64,000 bases of DNA from an uncultured Erwinia sp. (GTDB lineage: Bacteria > Pseudomonadota > Gammaproteobacteria > Enterobacterales > Enterobacteriaceae), in contig CAMIKG010000016.1 in assembly GCA_946221915.1 (NCBI GenBank), positions 24,040 to 88,039 of the forward strand. Reading direction: 5' to 3'. The translations under genes and the position numbers were made by a program. A model generated the notes under the pieces. It was not told where the DNA came from. It saw only the letters and a program-made list of their open reading frames with translations, and searched no databases. This document shows, one piece after another, positions 34,640 through 43,509 of the stretch (its first letter is position 1; each line of letters begins with the position of its first letter).

Positions 34640-34808
34640 TATAACGCAAGAGCATTTATTACTCAGTCATCTCTTACAGTCATACGACGTCTCAATTGCA
34701 CCATCCGGTAATCTTATTCAGCCAGAGGACGTCTCAATAACCTATCCAGCAATCTCTTCAGTCAGACACTGCTTATCTGCGCCATTCCGCGGTCTCAGTC
34801 AACCAGAC
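34640..34808. repeat. Degenerate 42-bp tandem array running into csdE
   Basis: GACGTCTCAA recurs at 34686 and 34728 (42 bp apart), each unit carrying a CC-rich CATCCGG/TATCCAGC word and ending TCAGCCAGA or TCAGTCAGA. A third decayed unit (about 34770-34808) ends TCAGTCAACCAGACG and covers the csdE stop at 34799. A weaker unit precedes at about 34655. Confidence 0.55.
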
Positions 34809-35251
34809 GATTTTTCCCTGGCTGCCCGCACAACCGCCTCTGCCAGCGCCTGCAAACCGCTGCTGCGCGAACTGCTTAACTGCTGACGCAGTCCCAATTT
34901 ATCGAACAATGCCAGCGGGTCTGCGTCACGTAATTGCTCCGCCGTTTTTCCTTCCACCGCGGTTAACAGCACCGCCAGCAGGCCGCGTACGATGCGTCCT
35001 TCACTGTCGCCATAGAAATGCAGAGTGCCATCCGCCCGTTGTTGATGACCCAGCCAGACGCGGTTTTCACAGCCGCTTAACTCAATCCCGGCGGTTTTCA
35101 GTTCCTGCGGCAGCGCGGGCAGTTGTTTACCTAACAAAATTAGCTGCCGGTAACGATCTTCCCACTGCAGGAAGGCGGAAAAGGTCTCCAGCAGGCTGGT
35201 TTCGGTAATTGTTGCGCCGAATGGATGCGGCGCCAGAACAGCTGATGTCAT
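34799..35251 (-). CDS. csdE: Sulfur acceptor protein CsdE
   Basis: A 150-residue SufE-like protein (E. coli 147). It accepts sulfane sulfur from CsdA; the acceptor Cys61 is in ELSGCENRVWLGHQ, the same number as in E. coli. The start at 35251 lies 2 bp after the csdA stop, so both are on one transcript. Known E. coli partners include TcdA (CsdL), encoded just downstream in the convergent orientation. Its last codons fall within a degenerate tandem repeat. Confidence 0.94.
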   Translation of the reverse strand: MTSAVLAPHPFGATITETSLLETFSAFLQWEDRYRQLILLGKQLPALPQELKTAGIELSGCENRVWLGHQQRADGTLHFYGDSEGRIVRGLLAVLLTAVEGKTAEQLRDADPLALFDKLGLRQQLSSSRSSGLQALAEAVVRAAREKSSG

Positions 35252-35253
35252 GA

Positions 35254-36459
35254 TTAATCCGCCAGTATCTCAATTGCTTTCTGCATCGCGCCGAACAGTG
35301 CTTCGACGTCCTGCAACGTATTATAGGGGGCAAACGACGCGCGCAGGGTGCCGCTGACGCCCAGCGCCGCCATCAGCGGCTGCGCGCAGTGCTGACCGGC
35401 ACGCAATGCAATGCCGCTCTCTGCCAGTAATGTCACCAGATCGCTATGGTGAATGCCGGCGATATCAAAGGAGAGCAGGCTGGAGCGACTGCAGCGATAA
35501 CTGCGGAAGCCGGGTAACTCCGCCAGCCTCTCTTCAGCATAACTGGCGAGGCCGCAGCTCCATTGCTCAGCGGCGGTAATATCAACCGTCTCCAGCCATG
35601 TCAGCGCGGCGCTAAGGCCGATCACGCCAGCGACATTCGGCGTGCCCGCTTCAAAACAGTGGGGAACCGGCTGCGGCGTAAAGCCGTCGAACGACACCTC
35701 CATCAGCATCTTGCCGCCGCCCTGCAGCGGCTGCATCTGCGCCAGCAGTTCTGGTTTGCCATACAGCACGCCGATGCCCATCGGCCCATACAGCTTATGT
35801 GCCGAAAAGGCGTAAAAATCGATGTCCAGCGCCTGCACATCTGGCGGCTGATGTACCACGCCCTGCGCGCCATCGACCATCACCACGGCACCCACCTCAT
35901 GCGCCAGCGTAATGGCGCGCGCCAGGTCCGGACAACCGCCGGTGACGTTAGACATCTGGCTGACTGCCAGCAGGCGCGTACGTGGACTCAGCAGGTTGGG
36001 CAGTGCGTCGATATCGGGCAGGCGCTCGCTATCAAGCTGCCATTTCACCAGCCGTGCGCCGGTTTGCTGCGCCAGCATCAGCCAGGGCACCAGATTGGCA
36101 TGGTGCTCTGCTACACTGACAATAATGTCATCGCCGGGCTGCAGGCGTGGCCGGAGAAAACTTTGCGCCACCAGATTGATGGCGTCGGTAGCGCCGCGCG
36201 TCCATACGATGCTGTCTGACGTCGCGGCATTGAGCAGTTGCGCGACCCGTGTGCGTCCCTGCTCATAGCGTTCGGTCAGCTGGTGCGCGGCGGCAAACTG
36301 GCTGCGGTGTACGGTGCCCGCGCTCAGGCTGTAAAACTGCTGCGTAGCATCAATCACCGCCTGCGGTTTCAGTGCGGTCGCTGCGCTGTCAAGATAGACA
36401 CCGGCCTTGGCCAGTGCCGGAAATTGCTGGCGAAATAGCGCCGGATCAAACGTCTTCAT
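35254..36459 (-). CDS. csdA: Cysteine desulfurase CsdA
   Basis: A 401-residue class V aminotransferase-fold enzyme, the same length as E. coli CsdA. It takes sulfur from cysteine via PLP. The PLP lysine is in SAHKLYGPMGIGVLYGK and the catalytic Cys358 in RAGQHCAQPLM. HHANLVPWL carries the ring-stacking His. I start it at 36459 (MKTFDPALFRQQFPAL) because it fits the family; the ATG at 36480 would add seven residues. It is followed by csdE. Confidence 0.96.
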   Translation of the reverse strand: MKTFDPALFRQQFPALAKAGVYLDSAATALKPQAVIDATQQFYSLSAGTVHRSQFAAAHQLTERYEQGRTRVAQLLNAATSDSIVWTRGATDAINLVAQSFLRPRLQPGDDIIVSVAEHHANLVPWLMLAQQTGARLVKWQLDSERLPDIDALPNLLSPRTRLLAVSQMSNVTGGCPDLARAITLAHEVGAVVMVDGAQGVVHQPPDVQALDIDFYAFSAHKLYGPMGIGVLYGKPELLAQMQPLQGGGKMLMEVSFDGFTPQPVPHCFEAGTPNVAGVIGLSAALTWLETVDITAAEQWSCGLASYAEERLAELPGFRSYRCSRSSLLSFDIAGIHHSDLVTLLAESGIALRAGQHCAQPLMAALGVSGTLRASFAPYNTLQDVEALFGAMQKAIEILAD

Positions 36460-36682
36460 TGGACTCTCGTTATGTTTCACCGCGCCATCCTGATTAGGAA
36501 TGGGCTGAAATCAATATCCTGAAACTGGCAAAGCTTAGAAAGCGAGTTATGCTAATTATTGCAAGGTTTAAACTATTACCCGTATCAGATGCTGCGAATC
36601 GCCGCAGATACTGCTTTGCCGTCAGTTTACTAAAGGCATTCAGCGGGTGGTTTATCGCAATATATCTGCAAGGAGATAGAAA

Positions 36683-36907
36683 ATGAAAAAACTCACCGCA
36701 GTACTGGCCGTCTGTGCCATGACTTTTACTCTGGCCGCCTGCTCCAGCAACTACGTGATGCATACCAACGATGGTCGCACCATTGTCTCTGAAGGCAAAC
36801 CGAAGGTCGATGATGAAACCGGTATGATCAGTTACAAAGATGCAAATGGCAACCAGCAGCAGATCAATCGCACGGATGTAAAAGAGATGGTAGAGCTGAA
36901 CCAGTAA
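36683..36907 (+). CDS. ygdI: YgdI-type small lipoprotein (DUF903)
   Basis: A 74-residue lipoprotein. Signal MKKLTAVLAVCAMTFTLAAC ends in the lipobox, with Cys20 lipidated and Ser-Ser after it. The DUF903 part reads NYVMHTNDGRTIVSEGKPKV, then DDETGMISYKDANGNQQQIN. It is a paralogue of the ygdR product at 4910-5125. In E. coli, ygdI lies between csdA and gcvB, as here. Its 3' end meets the gcvB terminator. Confidence 0.92.
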   Translation: MKKLTAVLAVCAMTFTLAACSSNYVMHTNDGRTIVSEGKPKVDDETGMISYKDANGNQQQINRTDVKEMVELNQ

Positions 36908-36916
36908 GCTCTGGGT

Positions 36917-37128
36917 AAAAAAAAGCACCGCAATTTGCGGTGCTATGTAATATCACTATGGACAGACAGGATAAATCTACAGGAATTAAAAGGTAGCCAG
37001 GCTACCGGGATCTGAAAATCGTCAGATCAATTGCAAACACAACATCACGACCACAAGCCAAAAGCTCCTCATCACTGCGCGATTTCTCGACGGCATTCTG
37101 AACAACTTTTCGTTCCGGCTCTGGAAGT
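36917..37128 (-). ncRNA. gcvB: GcvB small regulatory RNA
   Basis: Minus-strand RNA of about 212 nt starting ACTTCCAGAGCCGGAACGAA (E. coli GcvB begins ACTTCCTGAGCCGG). A GU-rich seed block, GTGATGTTGTGTTTGC, lies in the middle (the R1 region that base-pairs with many ABC-transporter mRNAs). Then come CGGTAGCCTGGCTACC, CCTGTCTGTCCATAGTGAT, and the terminator GCACCGCAAATTGCGGTGC with eight U. Gene position opposite gcvA matches E. coli. It works with Hfq and is activated by GcvA when glycine is plentiful. Confidence 0.95.
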
Positions 37129-37134
37129 GCGGCA

Positions 37135-37163
37135 ACTATAGGTATTTGCTGGAGCTTCCTCAA
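37135..37163 (-). promoter_or_regulatory. gcvB promoter
   Basis: On the minus strand, TTGAGG (37163-37158), a 17-bp spacer and TATAGT (37140-37135), six bases before the GcvB 5' end. GcvA binding sites are expected to overlap the divergent gcvA side. Confidence 0.7.
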
Positions 37164-37172
37164 CGGACAATT

Positions 37173-37178
37173 TATAAT
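37173..37178 (+). promoter_or_regulatory. gcvA -10 box
   Basis: A perfect TATAAT about 80 bp before the gcvA start and only 10 bp beyond the gcvB -35 on the other strand. The divergent promoters are thus back to back, allowing shared control by GcvA as in E. coli. No clear -35 is visible. Confidence 0.5.
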
Positions 37179-37257
37179 GGCTCGGATGAAAAAATCTAAT
37201 ACGTAACGCGGTGTGGCCGGGTTATGTCAGGTTGTTACAGAAAACGCGACGGAAACC

Positions 37258-38175
37258 ATGTCAAAACGCCTTCCCCCCCTTAATGCACTGCGTGTTTTTG
37301 ACGCGGCGGCACGCCACCTTAGCTTTACCAAAGCGGCTGAAGAGCTGTTTGTTACTCAGGCGGCTGTCAGCCATCAGATTAAATCTCTGGAGGATTTTCT
37401 CGGCCTGAAGCTGTTTCGCCGCCGCAACCGTTCGTTGCTGCTGACCGAGGAAGGGCAGAGCTATTACCTGGATATTAAGGAGATTTTCTCCGCGCTGAAC
37501 GAAGCCACGCGCAAACTGCAGGCGCGCAGCGCGAAGGGCGCGCTGACGGTCAGTTTGCTGCCCAGTTTCGCCATTCAGTGGCTGGTTCCACGTCTCTCCA
37601 GCTTTAACTCAGATTATCCGGGAATTGATGTCCGTATCCAGGCGGTAGATCGCGAAGAGGAGAAACTGGCGGATGATGTTGATGTGGCGATTTTCTATGG
37701 TCGCGGTAACTGGCCGGGGTTGCGGGTGGAGAAACTGTACGCGGAATATCTGCTGCCGGTGTGTTCGCCGCTGCTGCTGACCGGGGATAATCCGCTCAAG
37801 GCGCCTGCCGATCTGGAAAAAGTCACGTTGCTGCACGATGCTTCGCGCCGTGACTGGCAATCCTATACGCGCCAGCTGGGGCTGCAGCATATTAATGTGC
37901 AGCAGGGGCCGATCTTCAGCCACAGCGCTATGGTATTGCAGGCGGCGATCCACGGCCAGGGCGTCGCGCTGGCTAACAATGTGATGGCGCAAACCGAACT
38001 GGAAGCGGGCCGTCTGGTGTGCCCGTTTAATGATGTGTTAGTCAGTAAAAATGCTTTTTATCTGGTTTGTCATGACAGTCAGGCAGAACTGGGTAAAATA
38101 GCCGCCTTTCGCCAGTGGATACTGGCAAAAGCCGCGAGCGAACAGGAGAAGTTTCGCTTTCGCTATGAACACTAA
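37258..38175 (+). CDS. gcvA: LysR-type regulator GcvA
   Basis: A 305-residue LysR-family regulator, the same length as E. coli GcvA. The helix-turn-helix is in LNALRVFDAAARHLSFTKAA and ELFVTQAAVSHQIKSLEDFL (about residues 8-48); the effector domain follows from about 90. It activates the glycine cleavage genes gcvTHP and the sRNA gene gcvB. The ATG at 37258 (MSKRLPPLNAL) was chosen over 37213 because it gives the family length. Confidence 0.96.
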   Translation: MSKRLPPLNALRVFDAAARHLSFTKAAEELFVTQAAVSHQIKSLEDFLGLKLFRRRNRSLLLTEEGQSYYLDIKEIFSALNEATRKLQARSAKGALTVSLLPSFAIQWLVPRLSSFNSDYPGIDVRIQAVDREEEKLADDVDVAIFYGRGNWPGLRVEKLYAEYLLPVCSPLLLTGDNPLKAPADLEKVTLLHDASRRDWQSYTRQLGLQHINVQQGPIFSHSAMVLQAAIHGQGVALANNVMAQTELEAGRLVCPFNDVLVSKNAFYLVCHDSQAELGKIAAFRQWILAKAASEQEKFRFRYEH

Positions 38176-38269
38176 TAATGAAGGCGCGTGGTTGCCTGAT
38201 GTGTTTCACGCTGCCGCAGCAGCTGTGACACAGGGGCTCACGGCGCGCCAGTGCTATCGGGGATAGTCT

Positions 38270-38665
38270 ATGTCCAGTCGTGCAATGTTAATTTTCGCCG
38301 CCATCAGCGGCTTTGTTTTTGTCATGTTTGGCGCTTTTGGCGCTCATGTCCTGCAGCAGTCGCTGGGGCCGCAGGAGATGGCGTGGATCCACACAGGCCT
38401 CGATTACCAGGCGTACCATACCCTGGCGGTACTGGGACTGGCTGCGGCGATGGTGCGCCGCGCCAATATCTGGTTTTACTGGAGCAGCGCATTTCTGGCG
38501 CTGGGGACAGTGTTATTTAGCGGCAGCCTCTATTGCCTGGCGCTGTCGCATCTGAAAATGTGGGTCTTTGTCACCCCGGTTGGCGGCGTCTGTTTCCTTA
38601 TCGGCTGGGCATTAATGTTAACTGGCGCGCTGCGTCTGAAGAAAAAGGCCGATCGCCATGAATAA
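38270..38665 (+). CDS. ygdD: DUF423 inner-membrane protein YgdD
   Basis: A 131-residue membrane protein with four hydrophobic segments, the length of E. coli YgdD. Family features are FGAFGAHVLQ (residues 21-30) and YQAYHTLAVL. Function is unknown. Its last codons overlap the rlmM start by 8 bp, so the two are cotranslated, and gcvA lies upstream in the same direction, the E. coli order. Confidence 0.94.
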   Translation: MSSRAMLIFAAISGFVFVMFGAFGAHVLQQSLGPQEMAWIHTGLDYQAYHTLAVLGLAAAMVRRANIWFYWSSAFLALGTVLFSGSLYCLALSHLKMWVFVTPVGGVCFLIGWALMLTGALRLKKKADRHE

Positions 38666-39758
38666 AGTATTGTTGTATTGCCGTCAGGGATTTGAAAAAG
38701 AGTGTGCGGCAGAGATCACGGATAAAGCCGCGCAGCGTGAAGTATTTGGCTTTGCGCGTGTGAAAGAAGACAGCGGCTATGTGCTGTTTGAATGCTATCA
38801 ACATGAAGATGCCGATAAGCTGGTCCGTGAACTGCCGTTCAGTGAGCTGATTTTTGCCCGTCAGATGATTGTGGCCGGTGAGTTGCTGCGCGATTTGCCG
38901 CCGGAAGACCGCATCACGCCGATTGTCGGTATGCTCAACGGCGCGGTGGAGAAGGGCGGCGATCTGCGCGTTGAAGTGCCGGACACCAATGAAAGCAAAG
39001 AACTGCTGAAGTTCTGCCGCAAGTTTACCGTGCCGTTGCGCGCCAGCCTGCGCAGCCATAACATTCTGCTCAACTATGAATCGGCGAAGCGCCCGGTGGT
39101 GCATGTGTTCTTTATCGCCCCGGGCTGCTGCTATGTGGGGTACTCTTATTCCCACAACAACTCGCCGTTCTTTATGGGCATTCCGCGCCTGAAATTCCCG
39201 GCGGATGCGCCAAGCCGTTCCACGCTAAAGCTGGAAGAGGCGTTTCACGTGTTTATTCCTGCCGATGAGTGGGATGAGCGCCTGGCCAGTGGTATGTATG
39301 CGGTCGATCTTGGCGCCTGCCCAGGCGGCTGGACCTATCAGCTGGTGAAACGCAGTATGATGGTGGATGCCATTGATAATGGCCCGATGGCGCCGAGCCT
39401 GATGGAAACCGGCCAGGTGACTCACCATCGCGAGGATGGCTTTAAATACCGCCCCACGCGCAACAATATTTCCTGGGTGGTGTGCGATATGGTGGAAAAA
39501 CCGGTTCGCGTCGCCAGCCTGATGGCGGAGTGGCTGGTGAATGGCTGGTGTCGTGAGGCGATTTTCAACCTGAAGCTGCCAATGAAAAAGCGTTACGAAG
39601 AGGTGTCACAGAATCTGGCGCTGATTGATGAGAAGCTGAAAGCGGCGGGGATTAATGCCCAGATTAATGCGCGTCAGTTGTATCACGATCGTGAAGAGGT
39701 GACGGTGCATATTCGTCGTATCTGGGGTGCAACGCCAGGGCGACGCGACGAGCGTTAG
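38658..39758 (+). CDS. rlmM: 23S rRNA 2'-O-methyltransferase RlmM
   Basis: A 366-residue enzyme, equal in length to E. coli RlmM, which methylates C2498 of 23S rRNA. The N-terminal THUMP-like part (about 1-170) precedes the Rossmann domain, with the SAM motif AVDLGACPGGWTYQLVKR near residue 215-232. The KDKE-type catalytic residues lie in the second half (NLKLPMKKRYEEV). A strong terminator follows at 39765. Confidence 0.96.
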   Translation: MNKVLLYCRQGFEKECAAEITDKAAQREVFGFARVKEDSGYVLFECYQHEDADKLVRELPFSELIFARQMIVAGELLRDLPPEDRITPIVGMLNGAVEKGGDLRVEVPDTNESKELLKFCRKFTVPLRASLRSHNILLNYESAKRPVVHVFFIAPGCCYVGYSYSHNNSPFFMGIPRLKFPADAPSRSTLKLEEAFHVFIPADEWDERLASGMYAVDLGACPGGWTYQLVKRSMMVDAIDNGPMAPSLMETGQVTHHREDGFKYRPTRNNISWVVCDMVEKPVRVASLMAEWLVNGWCREAIFNLKLPMKKRYEEVSQNLALIDEKLKAAGINAQINARQLYHDREEVTVHIRRIWGATPGRRDER

Positions 39759-39764
39759 TTGATG

Positions 39765-39792
39765 GCCGGGGAGGGCGTCCCCGGCTTTTTTA
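39765..39792 (+). terminator. Terminator after rlmM
   Basis: Stem GCCGGGGA (39765-39772) / TCCCCGGC (39778-39785) followed by a run of T, 7 bp after the rlmM stop. Confidence 0.9.
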
Positions 39793-39809
39793 TTGATTGA
39801 ATCACTATG

Positions 39810-40274
39810 TTAATCAATTTTATGAATCGCTGTTTTTTTATCATTTTTGATATATTTTACCTTCCAGTTATTTAAGAGATAGATAGTTTCGTCTTTACCA
39901 TGGACACGTAATATTGTAAGCGGTTGGTTGCCTTTTTCGATACAATTATCTTTTTGTGGCATATCCAGGAAGCAGTAAAGGTTACTGTCTTCATCTGTTC
40001 CCCTGTTTTCTTTGTAATCGCCAACAAAAAAATTGATATCATACTTTTCTTTTCCAATTGGTAGATTGTAATCTTTCTTCATCTGTTCTTTGTTTTCTTC
40101 CCACCATTTTATTTTTCCTCTGTCAGTTAATGGGAGGTTTTTTACGATGATATCGTAACTGTCGGGGTATTCTTTATGGTGGACAGCGATGATTTTTGTG
40201 GGGGAAATAATTCGCCATATTAATATGAAACCGAAGGCGGAAATGATGACAATCAACCATTTAAACTTTTTCAT
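39810..40274 (-). CDS. DUF943 family protein
   Basis: A 154-residue protein of the enterobacterial DUF943 family. It starts MKKFKWLIVIISAFGFILIW, one membrane segment or uncleaved signal at residues 5-22. The family motif LPLTDRGKIKWWEENKEQ follows at about 45-62, then YDINFFVGDY. The ATG at 40274 follows AAGGACATCGGG and lies inside the DUF3289 gene (14-bp overlap), so the two are translationally coupled. Base composition is strongly AT-rich beside the GC-rich backbone, a sign of acquired DNA. Function unknown; a membrane-anchored partner of the DUF3289 protein is an inference. Confidence 0.8.
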   Translation of the reverse strand: MKKFKWLIVIISAFGFILIWRIISPTKIIAVHHKEYPDSYDIIVKNLPLTDRGKIKWWEENKEQMKKDYNLPIGKEKYDINFFVGDYKENRGTDEDSNLYCFLDMPQKDNCIEKGNQPLTILRVHGKDETIYLLNNWKVKYIKNDKKTAIHKID

Positions 40275-41046
40275 CCCGATGTCCTTCAATGATTTTGGTG
40301 ACATTTAACTCGCTGATGAATGGTTTGTAACCATAATTTTCCCAGCGTTGCAACGTGAACCAGATGCGAAAAATACGAAACTGCCTGTAAAAAATATTCC
40401 TGATATCATTATCATCAAGGCCGAAATGATCCTGAATGCGGTAGTGCACCTTTGCACGAAAATATTGGCCATTATATTCAAGGGACTCAAGTGTGATATG
40501 TGTTGCCCATGTAGCATGCACGCTAATCCCCAGTCCATTGATGCGATCCTTCCAGTTATTGAATCTGGGTAAAACAGATTTATTTATACCTTTTGTTATT
40601 TCTTCTGTTAAGTCTTGTGGGAAAAAACCTCTTTCCCAGTTAGTATATTCAATCAGTGCCCTTTTTATATGAATAAGAGAATCCTCCATCGAATCATGTT
40701 CCGCCATCGCTTTATCCAGCAGCTTATCAGTAAACTTCTGTCCATCGCTGCACTGCATATGGGTAATCATTGTGCGTATTACCGATTGATATTCACCAGC
40801 AAAAGAGAATGTGCCAGATAGCATGCGAAATTCGTCGAATAACATACGTGCACTAGCGCTCCTGTCTGGATGAGTGAAAGGGTTTACCTTCGTGCAAATA
40901 TCATTTAATCGATAATTATTTTGAAGAATATATTGTGAGAGATCACCATAGAGCATATCTGGCGCATGGTAATCATCCATTTTATTGACGGTTTTAAAAA
41001 CACTTACTGGAAAACGTAATGGCGTGGCCAATGACTGACTTTTCAT
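40261..41046 (-). CDS. DUF3289 family protein
   Basis: A 261-residue protein of the gammaproteobacterial DUF3289 family. It starts MKSQSLATPLRFPVSVFKTV at 41046 after CAGGA; a longer reading from 41130 is not family-like. Typical stretches are MDDYHAPDMLYGDLSQYIL (about residues 22-40), NPFTHPDRSA, and FRMLSGTFSFAGEYQSVIRT. Three Trp/Phe-rich segments follow in the C-terminal half. No signal peptide or metal-binding motif is evident. It is first in a two-gene AT-rich unit with DUF943. DUF3289 proteins have no proven activity that I know of. Confidence 0.8.
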   Translation of the reverse strand: MKSQSLATPLRFPVSVFKTVNKMDDYHAPDMLYGDLSQYILQNNYRLNDICTKVNPFTHPDRSASARMLFDEFRMLSGTFSFAGEYQSVIRTMITHMQCSDGQKFTDKLLDKAMAEHDSMEDSLIHIKRALIEYTNWERGFFPQDLTEEITKGINKSVLPRFNNWKDRINGLGISVHATWATHITLESLEYNGQYFRAKVHYRIQDHFGLDDNDIRNIFYRQFRIFRIWFTLQRWENYGYKPFISELNVTKIIEGHRDEKV

Positions 41047-41149
41047 CAATAACATCCTGTTATCTGGCGTCCGTTGTCTGTTGCCCGAGTGTACAGATAA
41101 TAGCCGCAGGCTAAAAGCGACCTCTGTCACGAATGATAGATTTGCTTAT

Positions 41150-41908
41150 TTAGCCTGCCTTATAACGCAACTCTTTTAAATTCCCGTCCAGCACCAGATC
41201 GGTTTTCAGTGTTGCCACCTGCTGGCTGATAAAGGCCATCTCTTTGTGCTGTTCGAGTTTCCTGCGCCACTTTTCCGGTACGGCGGACAGTTGCTGATAG
41301 ACAGCAGCAAGCGAGCCGAACTCCGCCAGCAACTGGCTGGCGCTTTTCGGACCAATGCCCGCTACGCCTGGGATCTTACTGCTGCTAATGCCCGCCAGCC
41401 CCCAGTAGTCGGTCAGCTGCTGCGGTGTGACGCCAAACTCCTGGGCGATAAACGGCATATCCAGCCAGCGTTTCTGGAAGTAGTCACGAATGACAATCGT
41501 CGGCGCCAGCAGCTGACAATAGCCTTTATCGGTTGAGACGATGGTAGCCTGATGGCCGCCAGCGGCGATTTTCACCGCCAGCGTCGCAGCGAGATCGTCC
41601 GCTTCATTACCGCGCGAGGTCCAGCAGGCAACCCCCGCCGCGCGGAATGCTTCCCGCAGCTGCGGCATTTCTGCCTGCAGATCGTCAGGCATCGGCGGGC
41701 GTCCGGCTTTGTAATCGGGTAGCAGCTGATGACGCCAGCCATCGCGGCGTTCGTCATCGTCAAATACCGCCACCGCGTGCGTCGGACGGGTATGCAGCAG
41801 TAGCTGCTGCAGCGCCTGGGTGCAGGTTTGCTGGCAGGGCGAACCCTGTACGGCATGAATACGCCGAATCAGGTTGAGCGCATCAACGATTAACAGATGG
41901 TTGGTCAT
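41150..41908 (-). CDS. xni: Flap-endonuclease-like protein Xni (ExoIX)
   Basis: A 252-residue protein (E. coli 251) of the FEN/5'-nuclease family without a polymerase. Acidic metal ligands are in LLIVDALNLIRR, AVFDDDERRDGW and NEADDLAATLAV; the potassium-binding helix-hairpin-helix is GVAGIGPKSASQLL near residue 185. E. coli Xni lacks some of the acidic residues of the full family and has flap endonuclease activity. The ATG at 41908 follows AGGATATT. The order xni-ppnN-queF matches E. coli. Confidence 0.94.
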   Translation of the reverse strand: MTNHLLIVDALNLIRRIHAVQGSPCQQTCTQALQQLLLHTRPTHAVAVFDDDERRDGWRHQLLPDYKAGRPPMPDDLQAEMPQLREAFRAAGVACWTSRGNEADDLAATLAVKIAAGGHQATIVSTDKGYCQLLAPTIVIRDYFQKRWLDMPFIAQEFGVTPQQLTDYWGLAGISSSKIPGVAGIGPKSASQLLAEFGSLAAVYQQLSAVPEKWRRKLEQHKEMAFISQQVATLKTDLVLDGNLKELRYKAG

Positions 41909-42017
41909 AATATCCTGCATGCAGCGGCATCTTGCCGCACGTTATACCCGAAATAAAACGGGTTGCAAGGCGGCGTGCTCAGCGCGCCTGCAACCTGGCG
42001 TATGGCGGGTATCGCCG

Positions 42018-43382
42018 TTACTTAATGATTTCGTAGCAAGGGATATAGGCGGTACCCGGCAGCTTCATACGATGCTGGGCGACAAATCCCTGCAGCAGAT
42101 CATCCATGTGGTGCATCATTTTGGCATCGCCGTGCAGCCTGTACGGGCCTTTTTCACGGATCTGGCTAATGCCGATCTCTTTCACGTTACCCGCCACGAT
42201 ACCGGAAAATGCCCGGCGCAGGGCGGCGGCAAGCTGCTCTGGCGGCTGGTTCGGATAGAGGTTAAGGCTGGCCATATTTTCATGCGTGGGGATAAACGGC
42301 ACCTGCAGCTCTGGCGCAATGCGCAGCGACCAGTTGAAGCTGTAGGCATCGCCGGATTCACGGCGGTTTTCTTTTACCTGCGGCATCGCCTTTTTCATCT
42401 GGCGCGCCACTTCTGCGGCGTCATCAATGATGATGGTGTAGTGGCGACGCGCCTCTTCACCCACCGTGTTGACGATAAACTCATCCAGCACGCGGAAGTA
42501 GTCCGCGCTCTCTTTCGGCCCGGTCAGGATCAGCGGCAGCACCTGGTCATGGTTCTCCGGATTCATCAGAATCCCCAGCAGATACAGCAGCTCTTCCGCA
42601 GTGCCGACGCCGCCCGGGAAAATAATGATGCCGTGAGCGATACGCACGAAAGCTTCGAGACGCTTCTCGATATCTGGCATGATAATCAGCTCATTCACCA
42701 GCGGGTTCGGCGGTTCGGCGGCAATAATCGACGGTTCCGTCAGGCCGATAAAGCGGCCATCTTTATAACGCTGCTGCGCATGTCCTACCGCCGCGCCTTT
42801 CATCGGCGCTTCCATTACGCCCGGCCCACAGCCGGTGCAGATATTGAGTTCACGCAGACCCAGTTGCGCGCCGACGCTGCGGCAGTACTGGTATTCGACC
42901 GCGTTGATCGAGTGGCCGCCCCAGCACACCACCATATTGGGATCTTCGCCAATATGCAGCGCACGCGCGTTGCGCAGAATTGAGAACACCAGGTTGGTGA
43001 TATGGATGGAGTCTTCCAGATTAAGATGCTGGAAGCGTTCGGCCGTGGAGAGCTGGCCATTCACAAACAGGATATCGCGCAGTACCGCGAACAGGTTTGC
43101 CTGCAGGGAACGGATAATTCGGCCATCGACAAAGGCGTCTTCCGGCGGATTTATCAGTTCCAGTTTTACGCCGCGCTCACGGCGCAACACGTTGATATCG
43201 AAGCTTTCAAAGCGGGAAAGCAGTTCCTGGCTGTTGTCAGTCTGACTGCCCGAATTCAGCACGGCGAGTGAACAGTTACGAAACAGCTGATAGAGATCGC
43301 TGCTGGCAGTACGCTTCAGCATGTCGACTTCCAGCTGCGAGAGCAAATCCATCGCGCCAAGAGGGCTAATATGTGTAATCAA
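42018..43382 (-). CDS. ppnN: Nucleotide 5'-monophosphate nucleosidase PpnN
   Basis: A 454-residue protein, the same length as E. coli PpnN (YgdH). It hydrolyses purine and pyrimidine monophosphates to base and ribose 5-phosphate and is activated by (p)ppGpp. The LOG-like core has CTGCGPGVMEAPMKGA and IIFPGGVGTAEELLYL, the PGGxGTxxE motif. It carries its own N-terminal DUF4478-type domain. relA, source of its effector, is in the same window at 61707. Confidence 0.95.
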   Translation of the reverse strand: MITHISPLGAMDLLSQLEVDMLKRTASSDLYQLFRNCSLAVLNSGSQTDNSQELLSRFESFDINVLRRERGVKLELINPPEDAFVDGRIIRSLQANLFAVLRDILFVNGQLSTAERFQHLNLEDSIHITNLVFSILRNARALHIGEDPNMVVCWGGHSINAVEYQYCRSVGAQLGLRELNICTGCGPGVMEAPMKGAAVGHAQQRYKDGRFIGLTEPSIIAAEPPNPLVNELIIMPDIEKRLEAFVRIAHGIIIFPGGVGTAEELLYLLGILMNPENHDQVLPLILTGPKESADYFRVLDEFIVNTVGEEARRHYTIIIDDAAEVARQMKKAMPQVKENRRESGDAYSFNWSLRIAPELQVPFIPTHENMASLNLYPNQPPEQLAAALRRAFSGIVAGNVKEIGISQIREKGPYRLHGDAKMMHHMDDLLQGFVAQHRMKLPGTAYIPCYEIIK

Positions 43383-43509
43383 GAGAACTCCTTAAATCCT
43401 TTGGCGGCGGCCGCTTCGCTGCGACCACCGAACCCCAGCGTAACCCTGTAGACCCTGGTTTCACAACCGCTTCGTGAATTCAGCGTCAGGCTTGCGAGCT
43501 GTCTCGCAA

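Noticed and set aside
41874..42983. A 369-codon plus-strand frame opposite xni and ppnN
   Set aside because: ppnN in the other strand is full length and conserved; the frame is a composition shadow.
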